A stretch of DNA of 36,554 nucleotides. It comes from a virus. The stretch lies in the IMG/VR virus record IMGVR_UViG_3300028283_000019, positions 1-36,554 of that record, one strand, 5' to 3'. The position numbers and the translations under genes are program-made. This document shows positions 6,513-15,591 of this stretch, one piece after another (positions within the stretch are counted from its first letter, which is position 1; the number at the start of each line of letters is the position of its first letter). Below the pieces are notes generated by a model. That model had not been told where the DNA came from. It made no database searches and was given only the letters and a program-made list of their open reading frames with translations.

Positions 6513-6896
6513 TTATTTTATAATTATTAAACCAGCTATAGCCGTAATAACAATACCTATAATTGACCGAACTACCCATCTCTGATTATCTCTTAAATCA
6601 TCTACTAAATATTTGTCAGCTTTAGTTTCAAGAACTTTTTCGTGTGCCTTTTTGTTTTCGTTTTCTTCTATCATATGAGCTTTAAGCATCTCAGTTAAAG
6701 AGTCTATTTTAGTCTCTATCTTTCCCTGTCCTACTTTAAGATTTGTTATATCTTCACTCATTTGAGTTATTTTTTTTATGGTTTCAGGCGAAGAACGTGA
6801 GTGTTCAGTTCCTGCACTAAAACCTTTTTGATAAATAATACTATCCCTATCCTCGGGGCTTTGCATATTATGTTTTTTTTCAGTGTGTTCATTCAT
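6513..6896 (-). CDS. Coiled-coil protein with C-terminal membrane helix (XhlA-like)
   Basis: A 127-aa protein. A polar N terminus and a long coiled coil (about residues 40-95, EDITNLKVGQGKIETKIDSL) end in one membrane helix (about 108-126). Coil plus C-terminal anchor is the layout of XhlA-type lysis accessory proteins, and it lies one base before the cysteine peptidase gene. A spanin-like role is another option. Several TATAAT-like sequences precede the start. Confidence 0.6.
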   Translation of the reverse strand: MNEHTEKKHNMQSPEDRDSIIYQKGFSAGTEHSRSSPETIKKITQMSEDITNLKVGQGKIETKIDSLTEMLKAHMIEENENKKAHEKVLETKADKYLVDDLRDNQRWVVRSIIGIVITAIAGLIIIK

Positions 6897-6900
6897 TATA

Positions 6901-7065
6901 TTATATCATAATTATATCTTTATTCAAAATTACTTTAATATTCTCCCAAGAGTATTTATCAGTTACTAAAGTAAAACTATATCCGCACTCACATACTTGA
7001 ATAACCCTCAATGTATCGGGGTTTATTGCTTCTTCTATTATTTTATAAGTATGCTTGTGTTCCAT
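6901..7065 (-). CDS. 54-aa protein with CxC motif
   Basis: A 54-residue frame starting MEHKHTYKIIEEAINPDT, with VCECGYSF in the middle and a hydrophobic/basic end. It exactly fills the space between the lysis genes and the terminator of the Shine-Dalgarno cassette. The composition is protein-like, with no stop and few rare residues. It has an A-rich region rather than Shine-Dalgarno near the start. Unknown function. Confidence 0.55.
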   Translation of the reverse strand: MEHKHTYKIIEEAINPDTLRVIQVCECGYSFTLVTDKYSWENIKVILNKDIIMI

Positions 7066-7074
7066 TTGTTAAGA

Positions 7075-7094
7075 ACCCGTTTTAAGCCACGGGT
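7075..7094 (-). terminator. Terminator-like hairpin of the Cys-rich cassette
   Basis: In minus-strand RNA ACCCGU (7094-7089) pairs with ACGGGU (7080-7075) around an 8-nt loop, followed by UCUUAAC. The stem is short and the U-run poor, but it lies 14 bp after the last cassette gene. Confidence 0.45.
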
Positions 7095-7107
7095 GGGGCG
7101 TTAGAGA

Positions 7108-7260
7108 TTACTTTTGAATTGGTTTATCAGCTCGTTTCTTCTTATGCTCTTCAAGCAATCGGTTGAAACAAGTATCACAGATGCCGTGAGTTTTACGGGT
7201 GTCTTCAAGTGGCGATTTCTCACCAACCTTCCTATTACAGTAAGAACAAATCAATTGCAT
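7108..7260 (-). CDS. Small zinc-ribbon protein with strong Shine-Dalgarno site
   Basis: A 50-aa protein starting MQLICSYCNRKVG, with CDTC near residue 30, giving a CxxC...CxxC zinc ribbon, then a basic tail. I chose the ATG at 7260 because AAAAGGAG lies 8 bp before it; an in-frame ATG at 7311 also has an AAGGA 5-6 bp upstream and cannot be excluded. It overlaps the preceding gene by 26 bp. Strong Shine-Dalgarno sites are exceptional in this genome, which suggests the pair was acquired from elsewhere. Confidence 0.65.
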   Translation of the reverse strand: MQLICSYCNRKVGEKSPLEDTRKTHGICDTCFNRLLEEHKKKRADKPIQK

Positions 7261-7444
7261 CTTTCGGTCTCCTTTTGATACTTTCCATTCTGAGTGTGAC
7301 CATACAGTCATTTTCTTCCTTGTAGCACTTTGTTGGTCTTGAGACAGACTTTTTCAAACACCCGTTTGAACAGTCAGGACATTCAGCACAGACCCATAAG
7401 AATGGGTTGTTTTTTGATAAGTGTTCCCAGTGTGGTGTTGCCAT
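7235..7444 (-). CDS. Cys-rich small protein with strong Shine-Dalgarno site
   Basis: A 69-aa protein with six cysteines, including VCAECPDCSNGC near residues 18-29 and two further single Cys, consistent with metal binding. AAAGGAGG lies 6 bp before the ATG at 7444, the best ribosome-binding site in the window. It is the first gene of a two-gene cassette with its own promoter-like and terminator-like sequences. No family recognised. Confidence 0.6.
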   Translation of the reverse strand: MATPHWEHLSKNNPFLWVCAECPDCSNGCLKKSVSRPTKCYKEENDCMVTLRMESIKRRPKDAIDLFLL

Positions 7445-7477
7445 TTGTAACCTCCTTTTTAAAGAACTAAGATATTA

Positions 7478-7507
7478 TTTATAGACGTATCAGTATCGTC
7501 TAGGCAA
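7478..7507 (-). promoter_or_regulatory. Promoter with palindromic spacer for the Cys-rich cassette
   Basis: Minus strand TTGCCT (7507-7502), 18 bp, TATAAA (7483-7478). The spacer is covered by a dyad, TAGACG...CGTCTA at 7482-7502 with a 9-bp centre, the usual place for a repressor site. The dyad could instead be a weak hairpin after the LamG gene stop. Confidence 0.5.
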
Positions 7508-8258
7508 GACCGTTAACACTTTTAACACTTGCTATTGCTAGACCATTTATGCTTTTTATAGAGGCTTTAGCTAGACCGTTAAAGGATTTTATTGAAGTGG
7601 TTGTAAAAGGATATTGCAAACCATTACCTGAATTATAAAGTGCTGTTACTTCTGTGGAAGATAAGGCACGAGACCAGATACCGACTTCGTCTATGATTCC
7701 GTTATACCACTCAACAGTTCCACCTGGATAAATACCCATAACACAACTAGCAGAAGTTCCACTTTGAACTGCAGTGTTTGATGTAACCTTTAAATCACCG
7801 TTGATATATATTATAGTATTTGTGCCATCGTAAGTAACAACTAAATGATACCAAGTTGAAACAGTAGGAGTAAAACCTGAATCTGCTACGACTGCACCTC
7901 CCCATTTTGTTACTTTTATTTTTGAACCACCAGTGGCGTTGTCCATAACAATCTGATAAGAATTAGAAGGAGACGAAGCATTATCAAATAAACCAAAAAT
8001 GCTATCTTGCTGAGTTGTGGTAATTGAAGAACTATTAAACCACAAAGAAACAGTTTTATTGCCTTGTATAGTTGGAAATCCCGTGACGCCAGTTATTAGT
8101 TTAGCATTTGTTCCATTAAATACTGCTCCATTATTTATCTTTCCAGCGGCATAAGTAACATTTGTATTCGTTCCAGTATTACTTCCAACAGAGTCAGCGG
8201 CATTACCACTGCTTTCATCTAGTTTATAGTAACTTATGAGGTTGTCTGTTAATGCCAT
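7500..8258 (-). CDS. LamG/concanavalin-like domain structural protein
   Basis: A 252-aa protein. Residues about 5-215 show a LamG-like jelly-roll: ISYYKLDESSGNAADSVG at the start, GKINNGAVFNG, KTVSLWFN, TWYHLVVTYDGTNTIIYING, and the closing DEVGIWSRALSSTEVTALYN. The C terminus carries three repeats of about 11 residues around IKSFNGLA / IKSINGLA / VKSVNGLA. Such domains bind glycans and decorate phage tails or capsids. It lies just after the fibre gene, so a virion surface adhesin is the likely role. Confidence 0.85.
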   Translation of the reverse strand: MALTDNLISYYKLDESSGNAADSVGSNTGTNTNVTYAAGKINNGAVFNGTNAKLITGVTGFPTIQGNKTVSLWFNSSSITTTQQDSIFGLFDNASSPSNSYQIVMDNATGGSKIKVTKWGGAVVADSGFTPTVSTWYHLVVTYDGTNTIIYINGDLKVTSNTAVQSGTSASCVMGIYPGGTVEWYNGIIDEVGIWSRALSSTEVTALYNSGNGLQYPFTTTSIKSFNGLAKASIKSINGLAIASVKSVNGLA

Positions 8259-8261
8259 TGT

Positions 8262-8579
8262 TTATTCAATTATTTTATCAGTCGTAGAGGCAGTTTCGTC
8301 TACAGGTATATCTAATATAATCTTTTCTTTAACGGGATTTGCTAAATCATAAGCGATTTTTTCATTGATTTGGATTTGTTTGATTTCTTCTTTTTTAGCT
8401 ACGATAATAGGTTCATAAGTAGGTATATCACTTGTTACAGTTCTGATTAAATGCAATTGTTTCTGTCCAGCGAGATAAGCCTCAATGTTAGAAACTACAC
8501 ACTGTTCTACTGTTAGATTTTGCTCTGTAGCTAGTCTCTCTAAGGTTGATATTAAGTTTGGGTTTATTTCTATTATCAT
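8262..8579 (-). CDS. Small structural-region protein, unknown
   Basis: A 105-aa protein. The N terminus (LISTLERLATEQNLTVEQCV) resembles a short helix-turn segment, the rest is charged with an acidic Thr/Ser-rich end. It lies between the fibre and LamG genes, so tail-fibre assembly or a small tail component is possible. No motif settles it. Confidence 0.6.
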   Translation of the reverse strand: MIIEINPNLISTLERLATEQNLTVEQCVVSNIEAYLAGQKQLHLIRTVTSDIPTYEPIIVAKKEEIKQIQINEKIAYDLANPVKEKIILDIPVDETASTTDKIIE

Positions 8580-8605
8580 ATATTTTAAATTAACTATTAA
8601 AAGTT

Positions 8606-11600
8606 TTATATATGCACAATGTAATCTTGGGAAGGACTAAAGTGCAATACAGTTTGAGAAACTGCAGTCCCGACTACTCTAATTGCAAAATTAACAGTGG
8701 AGGGTTGAGCTACGATTAAATCTCCTGCTGTGTCATCAAGATAAACAGGAGCACCTACTGTAAAGTTTGGGAAAGCAGCCGAGGCAATTAAACCGTCTAG
8801 TAGCATTTTAGTAGCACCATTATCGTTTGCCGCCAGGACACAAATACCTAGTTTTAGTTTGAATCCAGTATCTGTTCCGTCTAAGATACCGTCATTAAGA
8901 TACCATTGTCCGTCAGCAGTTTTTAGATAACAAGCGTCTCCTACTGCTATTGTGGCTCCTGCTACTGCCTCAATAATTGTTCCTGACCAGTGTTCATCCG
9001 CCAAAGCAGAACTGTTAAGAGTTATATCTGCCACATCTCCAGTTCCTACTCCAAGATTTATACTGGTGGTATCTCCTAAAGTAATATCACCTGTCATAGT
9101 TCCACCCGCTAGTGGTAGTTTCAAATCTCCCATTGCTTTTGTGGCTTTCGCAGAAGGCACAGTATCATCACTTGCAGAAACAGAAGATAGGTCTGAATCT
9201 ATTGCGAGTGTAGTAATAGCACCTGCAACTCTACCAACCACAGTATTAGTTCCGACAGTTAAAGCTACTGGTGTATCATCAGTTGTAGCGTATAGAATTG
9301 AGTTAGCATCATAAGTTGCTTTAGTAACAAGACCACTTAGGTCAGGAGTAGCTGGCATAGCGTGTTTATGGTCACGTCTAGCGGCAACGGCAGCACTACC
9401 AGTAGCAGCGGCATCTCCAAATGCTTGGGTTGAAGGAACTGTCGCATCAAATAATGCTTTGTTTGTATAAGCAGTTTCTCCGTTAGTTATTCCGACATAG
9501 TTATAGAGTCCAGCAGCTGGAGCGGTGGCTTTTAATAACAATCCGTGATTAGTTGTGTTAGCATCTAGGTCAGTATTATTATCTGGGGTGGCGAAGTCAT
9601 CTAACTTTGTTGCAGTAATTGAAGTATTAGCAGCATTGTCTCCAGTGTTAGTTCCTGAAGTATTACCCACAACTGTAGCTTGGGCTGAAGTTAAGTGATA
9701 CATCTCATTTGCAGTTCCACCTTGTAGTCCAGCTAGGTTATTGTGAAGTGTAATTAAGGGAGTTGAGAAGTGGGAATATCTAGTAGTTCCGTTATGAGCA
9801 AAATAAACATCTCTAGTTCCGTTTGATACTCCAAAGAAAATAGTCGCTAGTTTATCAGTAGCAAGTAAAGTATAAGCTGGTTGAACTGTTGTAATTGAGT
9901 ATAACTGTAGTCCAGCAAATAAGGGTGAAGTGGCTGTGTTATTTATTTCTCCAGTTGTTACTCCAAATAGTTTTTTGTGAACTGAGAAAGCTACTGTTGA
10001 TTCGTTTGTATAAGTTGATGGAACTGCGACTGTGATTACAGTATCTGAAACTATTGTTAGTATTCTATAAAGTCCTTTTGGTGTTTGTAGGAATGAATCT
10101 GTGTCTATTGTTCCACCGACATCTATTGCAACTAAAGCAAAAGGTGTTCCTGTTGAAGCTGTTACTGTCTTTGAAGTCGCTGTCAGGTTTGTAAATGAAA
10201 CTGTCCCTGCCTCTGGTCTAACTCTATTTACATTTTGAGTAATTGAAGTTGTGTTTGTAGCACTTGAAACACCAGCATAAATATCAAAGGTATAAACTCC
10301 AGCGTCTAAGGAAGTTCTACCAAGTCCTGTATTATACAAATATGTTCCATAAAGAACAGTATTGTTCGTCATTGAAATAGTATCTACATCTTCAGCAGAA
10401 GTTATTGGAGTCTTTGAAAGTGTTTTAATTGGATAAGTTGATTGAGTTCCTGAAGCTACAATAGTAGTATCATCTGGAAAGAATTCTATACCAGCACTAG
10501 CTGATGAAGTTACGGCATTACCGTTTACCCACTCTGTTCCATTGAATCTTAAAACTTGGTCTGTAGTTGGAGTTGCAATAGTAACATCTGATAAGTCAGT
10601 TAGTTTTCTTAATCCTGTTGAGTTTACATATACTGAACCAACAGTAGCACTCTTTACTACTACTCTACCAATACGAACTTCATTCAAAGGTGCTACTGGC
10701 ACAACATTAGTTAAAGCACCAGCGGTATCTCCACTAAGATAAAGGTTATCTCCAGCTGTCCAAGCGTTTGTATTTATATCACTTACCATACCTCTAACAT
10801 TTACAAAACCTTCAGCACCGATATTTATATTCTGTGTAGCAAGTCCGACAACGAAAGAGGTTGAGTCCGCGTCTGCTTTAGCTAAGGCAACTGTTGGGAA
10901 TATTCCTGAAGCACCTGTAAGATAAACTGCTTGTCCATTTAAGATGTTTGAAGCCGAATTGTTTATTACACGAACTAACATTTCCTGTCCGACTTGTAAG
11001 TTTACATCTGTATCTATGTTTACTGACGGACATTTATATACAGCGTCATAATACATTTTACCTTCAGCAAAAGCACCGACTGTTGGAGTTGTGCCTAGTT
11101 TAAGTCCTTGTTCAAAAGTTGTTCTACCATTTATAATACTTTGTGGAGTGGTTTGGTCTAGCTTTAAGAAAGGCAAACTTAACTCTGTTTCGTCTACTGA
11201 TATAGCTCCTGTTGAATCGTCATAATCAAGTCCATTACCTACCGCATTTCCAACAGCATCTTGTGCCATCTCATCTGTGTATTGAGTAACAGAACCAGCA
11301 GCCATAAAATCAGCCGCTTTTTTACCTGAATCTTTAATTAGTTTACCTGTTGTTGTATCAAAGGAAGCAAAGTTATCAGCAACAGCAGAAGATGGTCCTG
11401 TTACATCACCTCCACCAGTCCCACCAGTTGAGGTAACGGTAAAGTTAGGATATGTTCCCGTGACTGTAGAAGTTCCAGCACCAGTAATTGAAACTATTTG
11501 GTCTGGGGCTGAGTTTGTAACAACTGGATTTACTGGGTCAGTAGAGTTTACAGAGATACCAGTTCCAGCGACTACTGTATTTACTTGTCCACCAGAACCA

Positions 11601-12223
11601 CTACCACTTGAATTAATTGTATAAATACCACCTGTTTTATTTACAGTGACATTAGTTCCAGCCTTAATATCTAAAACTTGTCCACCACCACCCATCATTA
11701 AAGGACGAGAAAGAGCAAAGTCGGCTTTCCTTTCTAGCTCCTCTAAACCTTCTACTTTTTCCTTCTTAATTAGTTCAGATTCGTCTTCGTTTATTTTGTT
11801 GATTATAGCCTCTCCAGTATCAGGAGTAGGAATAGTTGGTATAAGCATTTTACACTCCGCTACAGCCCGTTTTGACGCTTCTAGGGCTAGTTCTTCGGTG
11901 TCTACTTCATCTGCATCCTTGCCGTCTTCACCGTCTTTACCGTGTTGGAGTTTAAGATTAGAAAGAGCCTTTTTAAGAGAGGATATTTCATTCTTAAAAT
12001 ACACTTCCGAATAATTAGCGTCATTATAAAGTCTCTTATGGTCTTTGACTAGATTTTCTACTTGAGAAATAAATTCAGAATAGCGAGAATTGTTTTCTTG
12101 TTTTAAATCTTTGACGAATTTGACTAATTCAGTAAACATTTTAGCCCCTTCCTCAACAGAGAAATAAGGCTTGTTTGCGAGTGCTAGTAATTCTTTTAAG
12201 TTTTGTAGTTTATCGTTTTTCAT
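8606..12223 (-). CDS. Large tail fibre / receptor-binding protein
   Basis: A 1205-aa protein. The first ~90 residues are a coiled coil that could attach the fibre. A short collagen-like run (HGKDGEDGKDADE, about 94-106) and a Gly-rich hinge (about 175-215) follow. The rest is Thr/Ser/Gly/Asn-rich beta repeats typical of trimeric fibres, including NFASFDTTTGKLIKDSG and QVLRFNGTEWVNG, both common fibre motifs. The C terminus (LHFSPSQDYIVHI) is probably the receptor-facing tip. It is the largest gene in the window and probably decides host range. A promoter-like TGCTATAAT lies about 80 bp upstream. Confidence 0.9.
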   Translation of the reverse strand: MKNDKLQNLKELLALANKPYFSVEEGAKMFTELVKFVKDLKQENNSRYSEFISQVENLVKDHKRLYNDANYSEVYFKNEISSLKKALSNLKLQHGKDGEDGKDADEVDTEELALEASKRAVAECKMLIPTIPTPDTGEAIINKINEDESELIKKEKVEGLEELERKADFALSRPLMMGGGGQVLDIKAGTNVTVNKTGGIYTINSSGSGSGGQVNTVVAGTGISVNSTDPVNPVVTNSAPDQIVSITGAGTSTVTGTYPNFTVTSTGGTGGGDVTGPSSAVADNFASFDTTTGKLIKDSGKKAADFMAAGSVTQYTDEMAQDAVGNAVGNGLDYDDSTGAISVDETELSLPFLKLDQTTPQSIINGRTTFEQGLKLGTTPTVGAFAEGKMYYDAVYKCPSVNIDTDVNLQVGQEMLVRVINNSASNILNGQAVYLTGASGIFPTVALAKADADSTSFVVGLATQNINIGAEGFVNVRGMVSDINTNAWTAGDNLYLSGDTAGALTNVVPVAPLNEVRIGRVVVKSATVGSVYVNSTGLRKLTDLSDVTIATPTTDQVLRFNGTEWVNGNAVTSSASAGIEFFPDDTTIVASGTQSTYPIKTLSKTPITSAEDVDTISMTNNTVLYGTYLYNTGLGRTSLDAGVYTFDIYAGVSSATNTTSITQNVNRVRPEAGTVSFTNLTATSKTVTASTGTPFALVAIDVGGTIDTDSFLQTPKGLYRILTIVSDTVITVAVPSTYTNESTVAFSVHKKLFGVTTGEINNTATSPLFAGLQLYSITTVQPAYTLLATDKLATIFFGVSNGTRDVYFAHNGTTRYSHFSTPLITLHNNLAGLQGGTANEMYHLTSAQATVVGNTSGTNTGDNAANTSITATKLDDFATPDNNTDLDANTTNHGLLLKATAPAAGLYNYVGITNGETAYTNKALFDATVPSTQAFGDAAATGSAAVAARRDHKHAMPATPDLSGLVTKATYDANSILYATTDDTPVALTVGTNTVVGRVAGAITTLAIDSDLSSVSASDDTVPSAKATKAMGDLKLPLAGGTMTGDITLGDTTSINLGVGTGDVADITLNSSALADEHWSGTIIEAVAGATIAVGDACYLKTADGQWYLNDGILDGTDTGFKLKLGICVLAANDNGATKMLLDGLIASAAFPNFTVGAPVYLDDTAGDLIVAQPSTVNFAIRVVGTAVSQTVLHFSPSQDYIVHI

Positions 12224-12302
12224 TTGTTTTTTTCAATTAGTGGTGGCGTGGACTGTGGACGGGATTGAATAAAATATGTGGTTGTGGTATTCTTTTGTTA
12301 TG

Positions 12303-12311
12303 ATTATAGCA
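12303..12311 (-). promoter_or_regulatory. Extended -10 promoter before the fibre gene
   Basis: The minus strand carries TGCTATAAT (12311-12303), an extended -10, in the 141-bp gap upstream of the fibre gene. There is no clear -35 at the right distance. It would give a leader of about 75 nt. Confidence 0.4.
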
Positions 12312-12364
12312 ATTATTTGTTTGGTCGTCTTTATGTTTTTTTCTTTAATGTTTTTTAGTCAAGT

Positions 12365-13861
12365 TTAAAACTGACTTCCAATAATTCCCTTTGTGGCTAT
12401 TCCTGCTTTTGTGGTTACGCCAGATTTTTGTATTGCTTGTGCCGCACGGGTAGTTAAGCCAGCCTGTTGTGTTAGCCTTCTCAAACCAGCTACCGCTAAT
12501 CCTGTTGTCGGTTCACCCATTGCAATACCAGAACCTAAGAATAGAGAATCAATCATCCCGAGAACTTGTCTATTGTTTATTTTTGCCGCCTCTTTTCCAA
12601 GTGCCATAAGTGCTTCAATATTAAAAGAGTAGTTTTTCATTGTTTCAGCTACACCTGGAATTTTAGCTAATTGACCTCTTACAATATCTGCCCAATATTT
12701 AAAGTTGGCTTGTGACTGTGAAAGTTTTACATTAGCATTAAAAGATGATTTTACTCTCATTCCATCCAAGAACCTTCTAAGATTAAGAGCATCAGCCCCG
12801 TCTATTTTACCTTTTTGTAATAATTTTACATACTTAATTGCTTCCTCAGCGGTTGCACCATTCTCAACATTCTTCCAGTCTTTTGCTACTTCTTTTAGTG
12901 TATTCACTAATTTACCACTAGCAGAAACTTTTATGGGTTGTCCTTTAACCAAATTCCTTGCGGTATTTTCTAAATCCCAAGTATTGGTTACGGTCTGCTT
13001 AGTCATATTGGTGATAGAACCTTTTAACCCCCTATCAAGAGCTTGTTTCGCTAGGGTAGTGTTTATTCTCTCCGTCACGGGGTCAATTATTCCTTTTGAA
13101 ACATAGTCAGTATATTTTGCTGGGTCTTTTAGTTTCAAACCAGCTCTCATTTCATTATCAATTTGGGCAATGACATCATCAGAAGTGTCTTTAAAAATAC
13201 GAGCGTAAAGTTTTTCAGGAAACTTCATTGTTTTGAGTAATTCACCACCAGTTCCTGTTACAGTTTTTAAACCACCAGCAAATAAAGCGGTCTTACCAGC
13301 TTCTTTTATATCACCACCAGTCTGTGCAAAAGTAACCGCCCCAGTTCCTAATCCTTCTACTACAGCCTTACCTAAAACACGAGTAGTTGCTTTTACAATG
13401 CCAGGAGTTTTTAATCCCTTTGTCATAATATCAATTCCAACCTGTGCCTTTTGGATTTTTGAAGCTGGAACAAAAAATTCAGCAATTTGTTCTGTTGTTT
13501 TGCCAACTTTTTCAGAAGTTGTTGACGGTGCTAATAATCCCTCTTGTAGGTCTTTACCATATTCTGCACCACCTTTAAAAAATTCTCCAGCTTTTCCTGG
13601 CAAATAAGATAGCCCTTTTGAAGTAATCTGCCCTAAACCAGTCACTGTTCCTAGTATTCCCTTTGTAAATCCAGTGGCAAAACCTTTTAAACCAGTTTCA
13701 TTTGTTTTTGTTTTAACTAATTTATCAGCAAAAGATGTTGGTTGTTCTGGCATAACCTTTTTACCAATTCCAAGTTTTTTAGACACTTCTTCAATGTCCG
13801 TTTTGGTTGGAGCATTTTGGAAACTAACTATTTGTCCTGTATCAAATTTTACTTTATACAT
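12365..13861 (-). CDS. Internal virion / DNA-ejection type protein
   Basis: A 498-aa protein from the ATG at 13861, four bases after the stop of the upstream gene; a GTG/ATG extension to 13900 would overlap that gene. A short N-terminal beta segment (YKVKFDTGQIVSFQNAP) precedes long amphipathic and Gly/Ala-rich helices (LKGFATGFTKGILGTVTGLG) able to insert into membranes, then an alpha-helical body. In podoviruses, proteins of this type next to the adaptor and tail hub form the ejection channel. There is no enzyme motif. The assignment rests on composition and position. Confidence 0.65.
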   Translation of the reverse strand: MYKVKFDTGQIVSFQNAPTKTDIEEVSKKLGIGKKVMPEQPTSFADKLVKTKTNETGLKGFATGFTKGILGTVTGLGQITSKGLSYLPGKAGEFFKGGAEYGKDLQEGLLAPSTTSEKVGKTTEQIAEFFVPASKIQKAQVGIDIMTKGLKTPGIVKATTRVLGKAVVEGLGTGAVTFAQTGGDIKEAGKTALFAGGLKTVTGTGGELLKTMKFPEKLYARIFKDTSDDVIAQIDNEMRAGLKLKDPAKYTDYVSKGIIDPVTERINTTLAKQALDRGLKGSITNMTKQTVTNTWDLENTARNLVKGQPIKVSASGKLVNTLKEVAKDWKNVENGATAEEAIKYVKLLQKGKIDGADALNLRRFLDGMRVKSSFNANVKLSQSQANFKYWADIVRGQLAKIPGVAETMKNYSFNIEALMALGKEAAKINNRQVLGMIDSLFLGSGIAMGEPTTGLAVAGLRRLTQQAGLTTRAAQAIQKSGVTTKAGIATKGIIGSQF

Positions 13862-13865
13862 ATTA

Positions 13866-15554
13866 TTATTCTTGATAGACAGTGTAAGTATTTCCACCAT
13901 CAGTTAAACCTTGACCAGAAGTCATCGGTGTATTATCAACCTCATATTTATTTCCGCCAGATGTTTTATTATCATCTATTGCATAATCCCGCAAGAAACC
14001 TGTTCCATTTTTACGTCCAGTTAGACTGTTAATACCCTTTGCATATTGATTATACAAATTATCATAACTTGTTTTTGAAGACGTGTATTTTGTTTCAATG
14101 GTTTTCTTTATATTTTTTCTAGCTTCTTCAGACAAGAAACCTGTTCCTGCTATTGCTTGAGTTACACCCTTGCCATAAGCCTTTACCCAAGACTGGGCAT
14201 ATTTTTGTGCCGTTGCATATTCACCTTCACGGACTACGGAGTTAGGGTCAAGTGCTTTAGCTAGAGCATAGATAAGAGCTTGGTCATCTGCTGGATTCGT
14301 TGTATCGTCAGCAATTGATTTGGCAAAGTTTCTGCCCTCTTGAACTACCACAAAGTTTTGCACAGCTGGTTCTGTTTTAAACGCACTTACTTGACCACGA
14401 ACAGCGGTGGCGGTTTGGGCGGTTAGACCAACATATAATGGGGCGTATGCACCGCTTCTTTCTTCACTCGTTCCACCATAATTCTTAAAGGCACTAGCCA
14501 CATCAGTATCAAAAGTAGTGGAGTTTTCATCAACACGACTAAGGGCAGAAGCTAGACCAGAGTTGCCTTCTTTGTAAGCTGTGATTACTGATTCTCTTAG
14601 ATAATTTATGTTATCTCTCTTTAAAGTAAAATCTTGGTCGTTTTTCTCCTTAATCGCATCAGCTTGAGTTTTCTGTTGGGTGGTCATAAAGTCATAAGTA
14701 GCACCTAACACTTTAGTTTTGTATTCATACTGTGATTGAGCGTCTTTCATTTTCAAATCAAACAAAGTATTTACTCTGTCTTGTGCCATTTTTAGATTAC
14801 CTTGAGCCGTAGCGATTTCTGCCTGTAAAGGAAGAACTTTAATAGCCACACTTCTGTTGATAGCGTCTTCACGAGCCGAGAGAATACCAGCCGTTCCGCC
14901 TTCGTTTGAGCTTTGGTTTCTTATGGCTTGAATATCTGACTGTCCTTGAGCTAGAAAAGTATTCTGTTGAGAAGTTAAATCGTTTAGTAGTTGTTCTTTT
15001 TCTTTAATCTTAGCCGCTTTTTCTAGGGCAAGATAAGAAGCCTCGCCAGAAGGTTGGTTTTCATTCAAAGTTGACAACTCTTCCATATATGATTTAAAAG
15101 TTTCTGAAGCTGTGTCGGTTTTTGCGTCAGGAACTGCACCAGGGGCTACATAGGGAACTAATGGGTTATAAACTGGGTCTGGTTTTGGTGGCACTACTAC
15201 AGGGGGTTGATTAGTTATAGCAGTAATTGGAGTTGTGGCTAGTTGCGAGTATGTCTTACCACCACCAGCGTCTAGTGGTTGAACCACACCACCTGGGAAA
15301 TAACCTGACACTAATTGATTATACTCAGCAGTCTTTCCAGCGGCAGCGGCTTCAGCCACGGTCATATCTTTGACAGCCTTACCTGAACTACCCCCGCCAC
15401 CTGACGAACCTCCTCCCGAAGGTTTATTTGTTTGACTTCCTGAACCACTACTAGAAGAGCTACCAGAAGAACTGGTTGACCCATCAGAATATACAGTCAC
15501 CTTAGTTGGAAGTGCTGTCGTTCCTCCGTATGAACCTACTACTGTTTTTGCCAT
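13866..15554 (-). CDS. Internal virion-type structural protein
   Basis: A 562-aa protein. A Ser/Gly-rich disordered N terminus (about 25-60) and a Pro-rich segment (about 115-140) lead into a long helical, Gln/Ala/Lys-rich region (about 160-320, e.g. LNDLTSQQNTFLAQGQSDI), then a mixed C-terminal domain. The length, coiled coil and position between the tail hub and the membrane-active protein fit a podovirus core/ejection protein. A late-type promoter lies so close that the start codon would be at or near the first base of the mRNA. Confidence 0.6.
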   Translation of the reverse strand: MAKTVVGSYGGTTALPTKVTVYSDGSTSSSGSSSSSGSGSQTNKPSGGGSSGGGGSSGKAVKDMTVAEAAAAGKTAEYNQLVSGYFPGGVVQPLDAGGGKTYSQLATTPITAITNQPPVVVPPKPDPVYNPLVPYVAPGAVPDAKTDTASETFKSYMEELSTLNENQPSGEASYLALEKAAKIKEKEQLLNDLTSQQNTFLAQGQSDIQAIRNQSSNEGGTAGILSAREDAINRSVAIKVLPLQAEIATAQGNLKMAQDRVNTLFDLKMKDAQSQYEYKTKVLGATYDFMTTQQKTQADAIKEKNDQDFTLKRDNINYLRESVITAYKEGNSGLASALSRVDENSTTFDTDVASAFKNYGGTSEERSGAYAPLYVGLTAQTATAVRGQVSAFKTEPAVQNFVVVQEGRNFAKSIADDTTNPADDQALIYALAKALDPNSVVREGEYATAQKYAQSWVKAYGKGVTQAIAGTGFLSEEARKNIKKTIETKYTSSKTSYDNLYNQYAKGINSLTGRKNGTGFLRDYAIDDNKTSGGNKYEVDNTPMTSGQGLTDGGNTYTVYQE

Positions 15555-15560
15555 TTGATT

Positions 15561-15589
15561 ATTATATTATATTTTATTAAAAATTGCAG
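15561..15589 (-). promoter_or_regulatory. Late-type promoter, probably leaderless
   Basis: Minus strand CTGCAA (15589-15584), 17 bp, TATAAT (15566-15561). Six bases separate the -10 from the ATG at 15554, so transcription would begin at about the start codon. The -35 context ATAATTCTGCA is the same as at 29.58 kb. Confidence 0.65.
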
Positions 15590-15591
15590 AA

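Noticed and set aside
6900-6927. Promoter TTGAAT-16-TATAAT before the XhlA-like gene
   Set aside because: The predicted start site would fall just inside the gene, and the surrounding AT-rich sequence gives several equally good matches by chance.
8952-12014. Several plus-strand frames opposite the fibre gene
   Set aside because: They lie entirely within the long minus-strand fibre gene, have Ser/Val-rich shadow composition and no start context.
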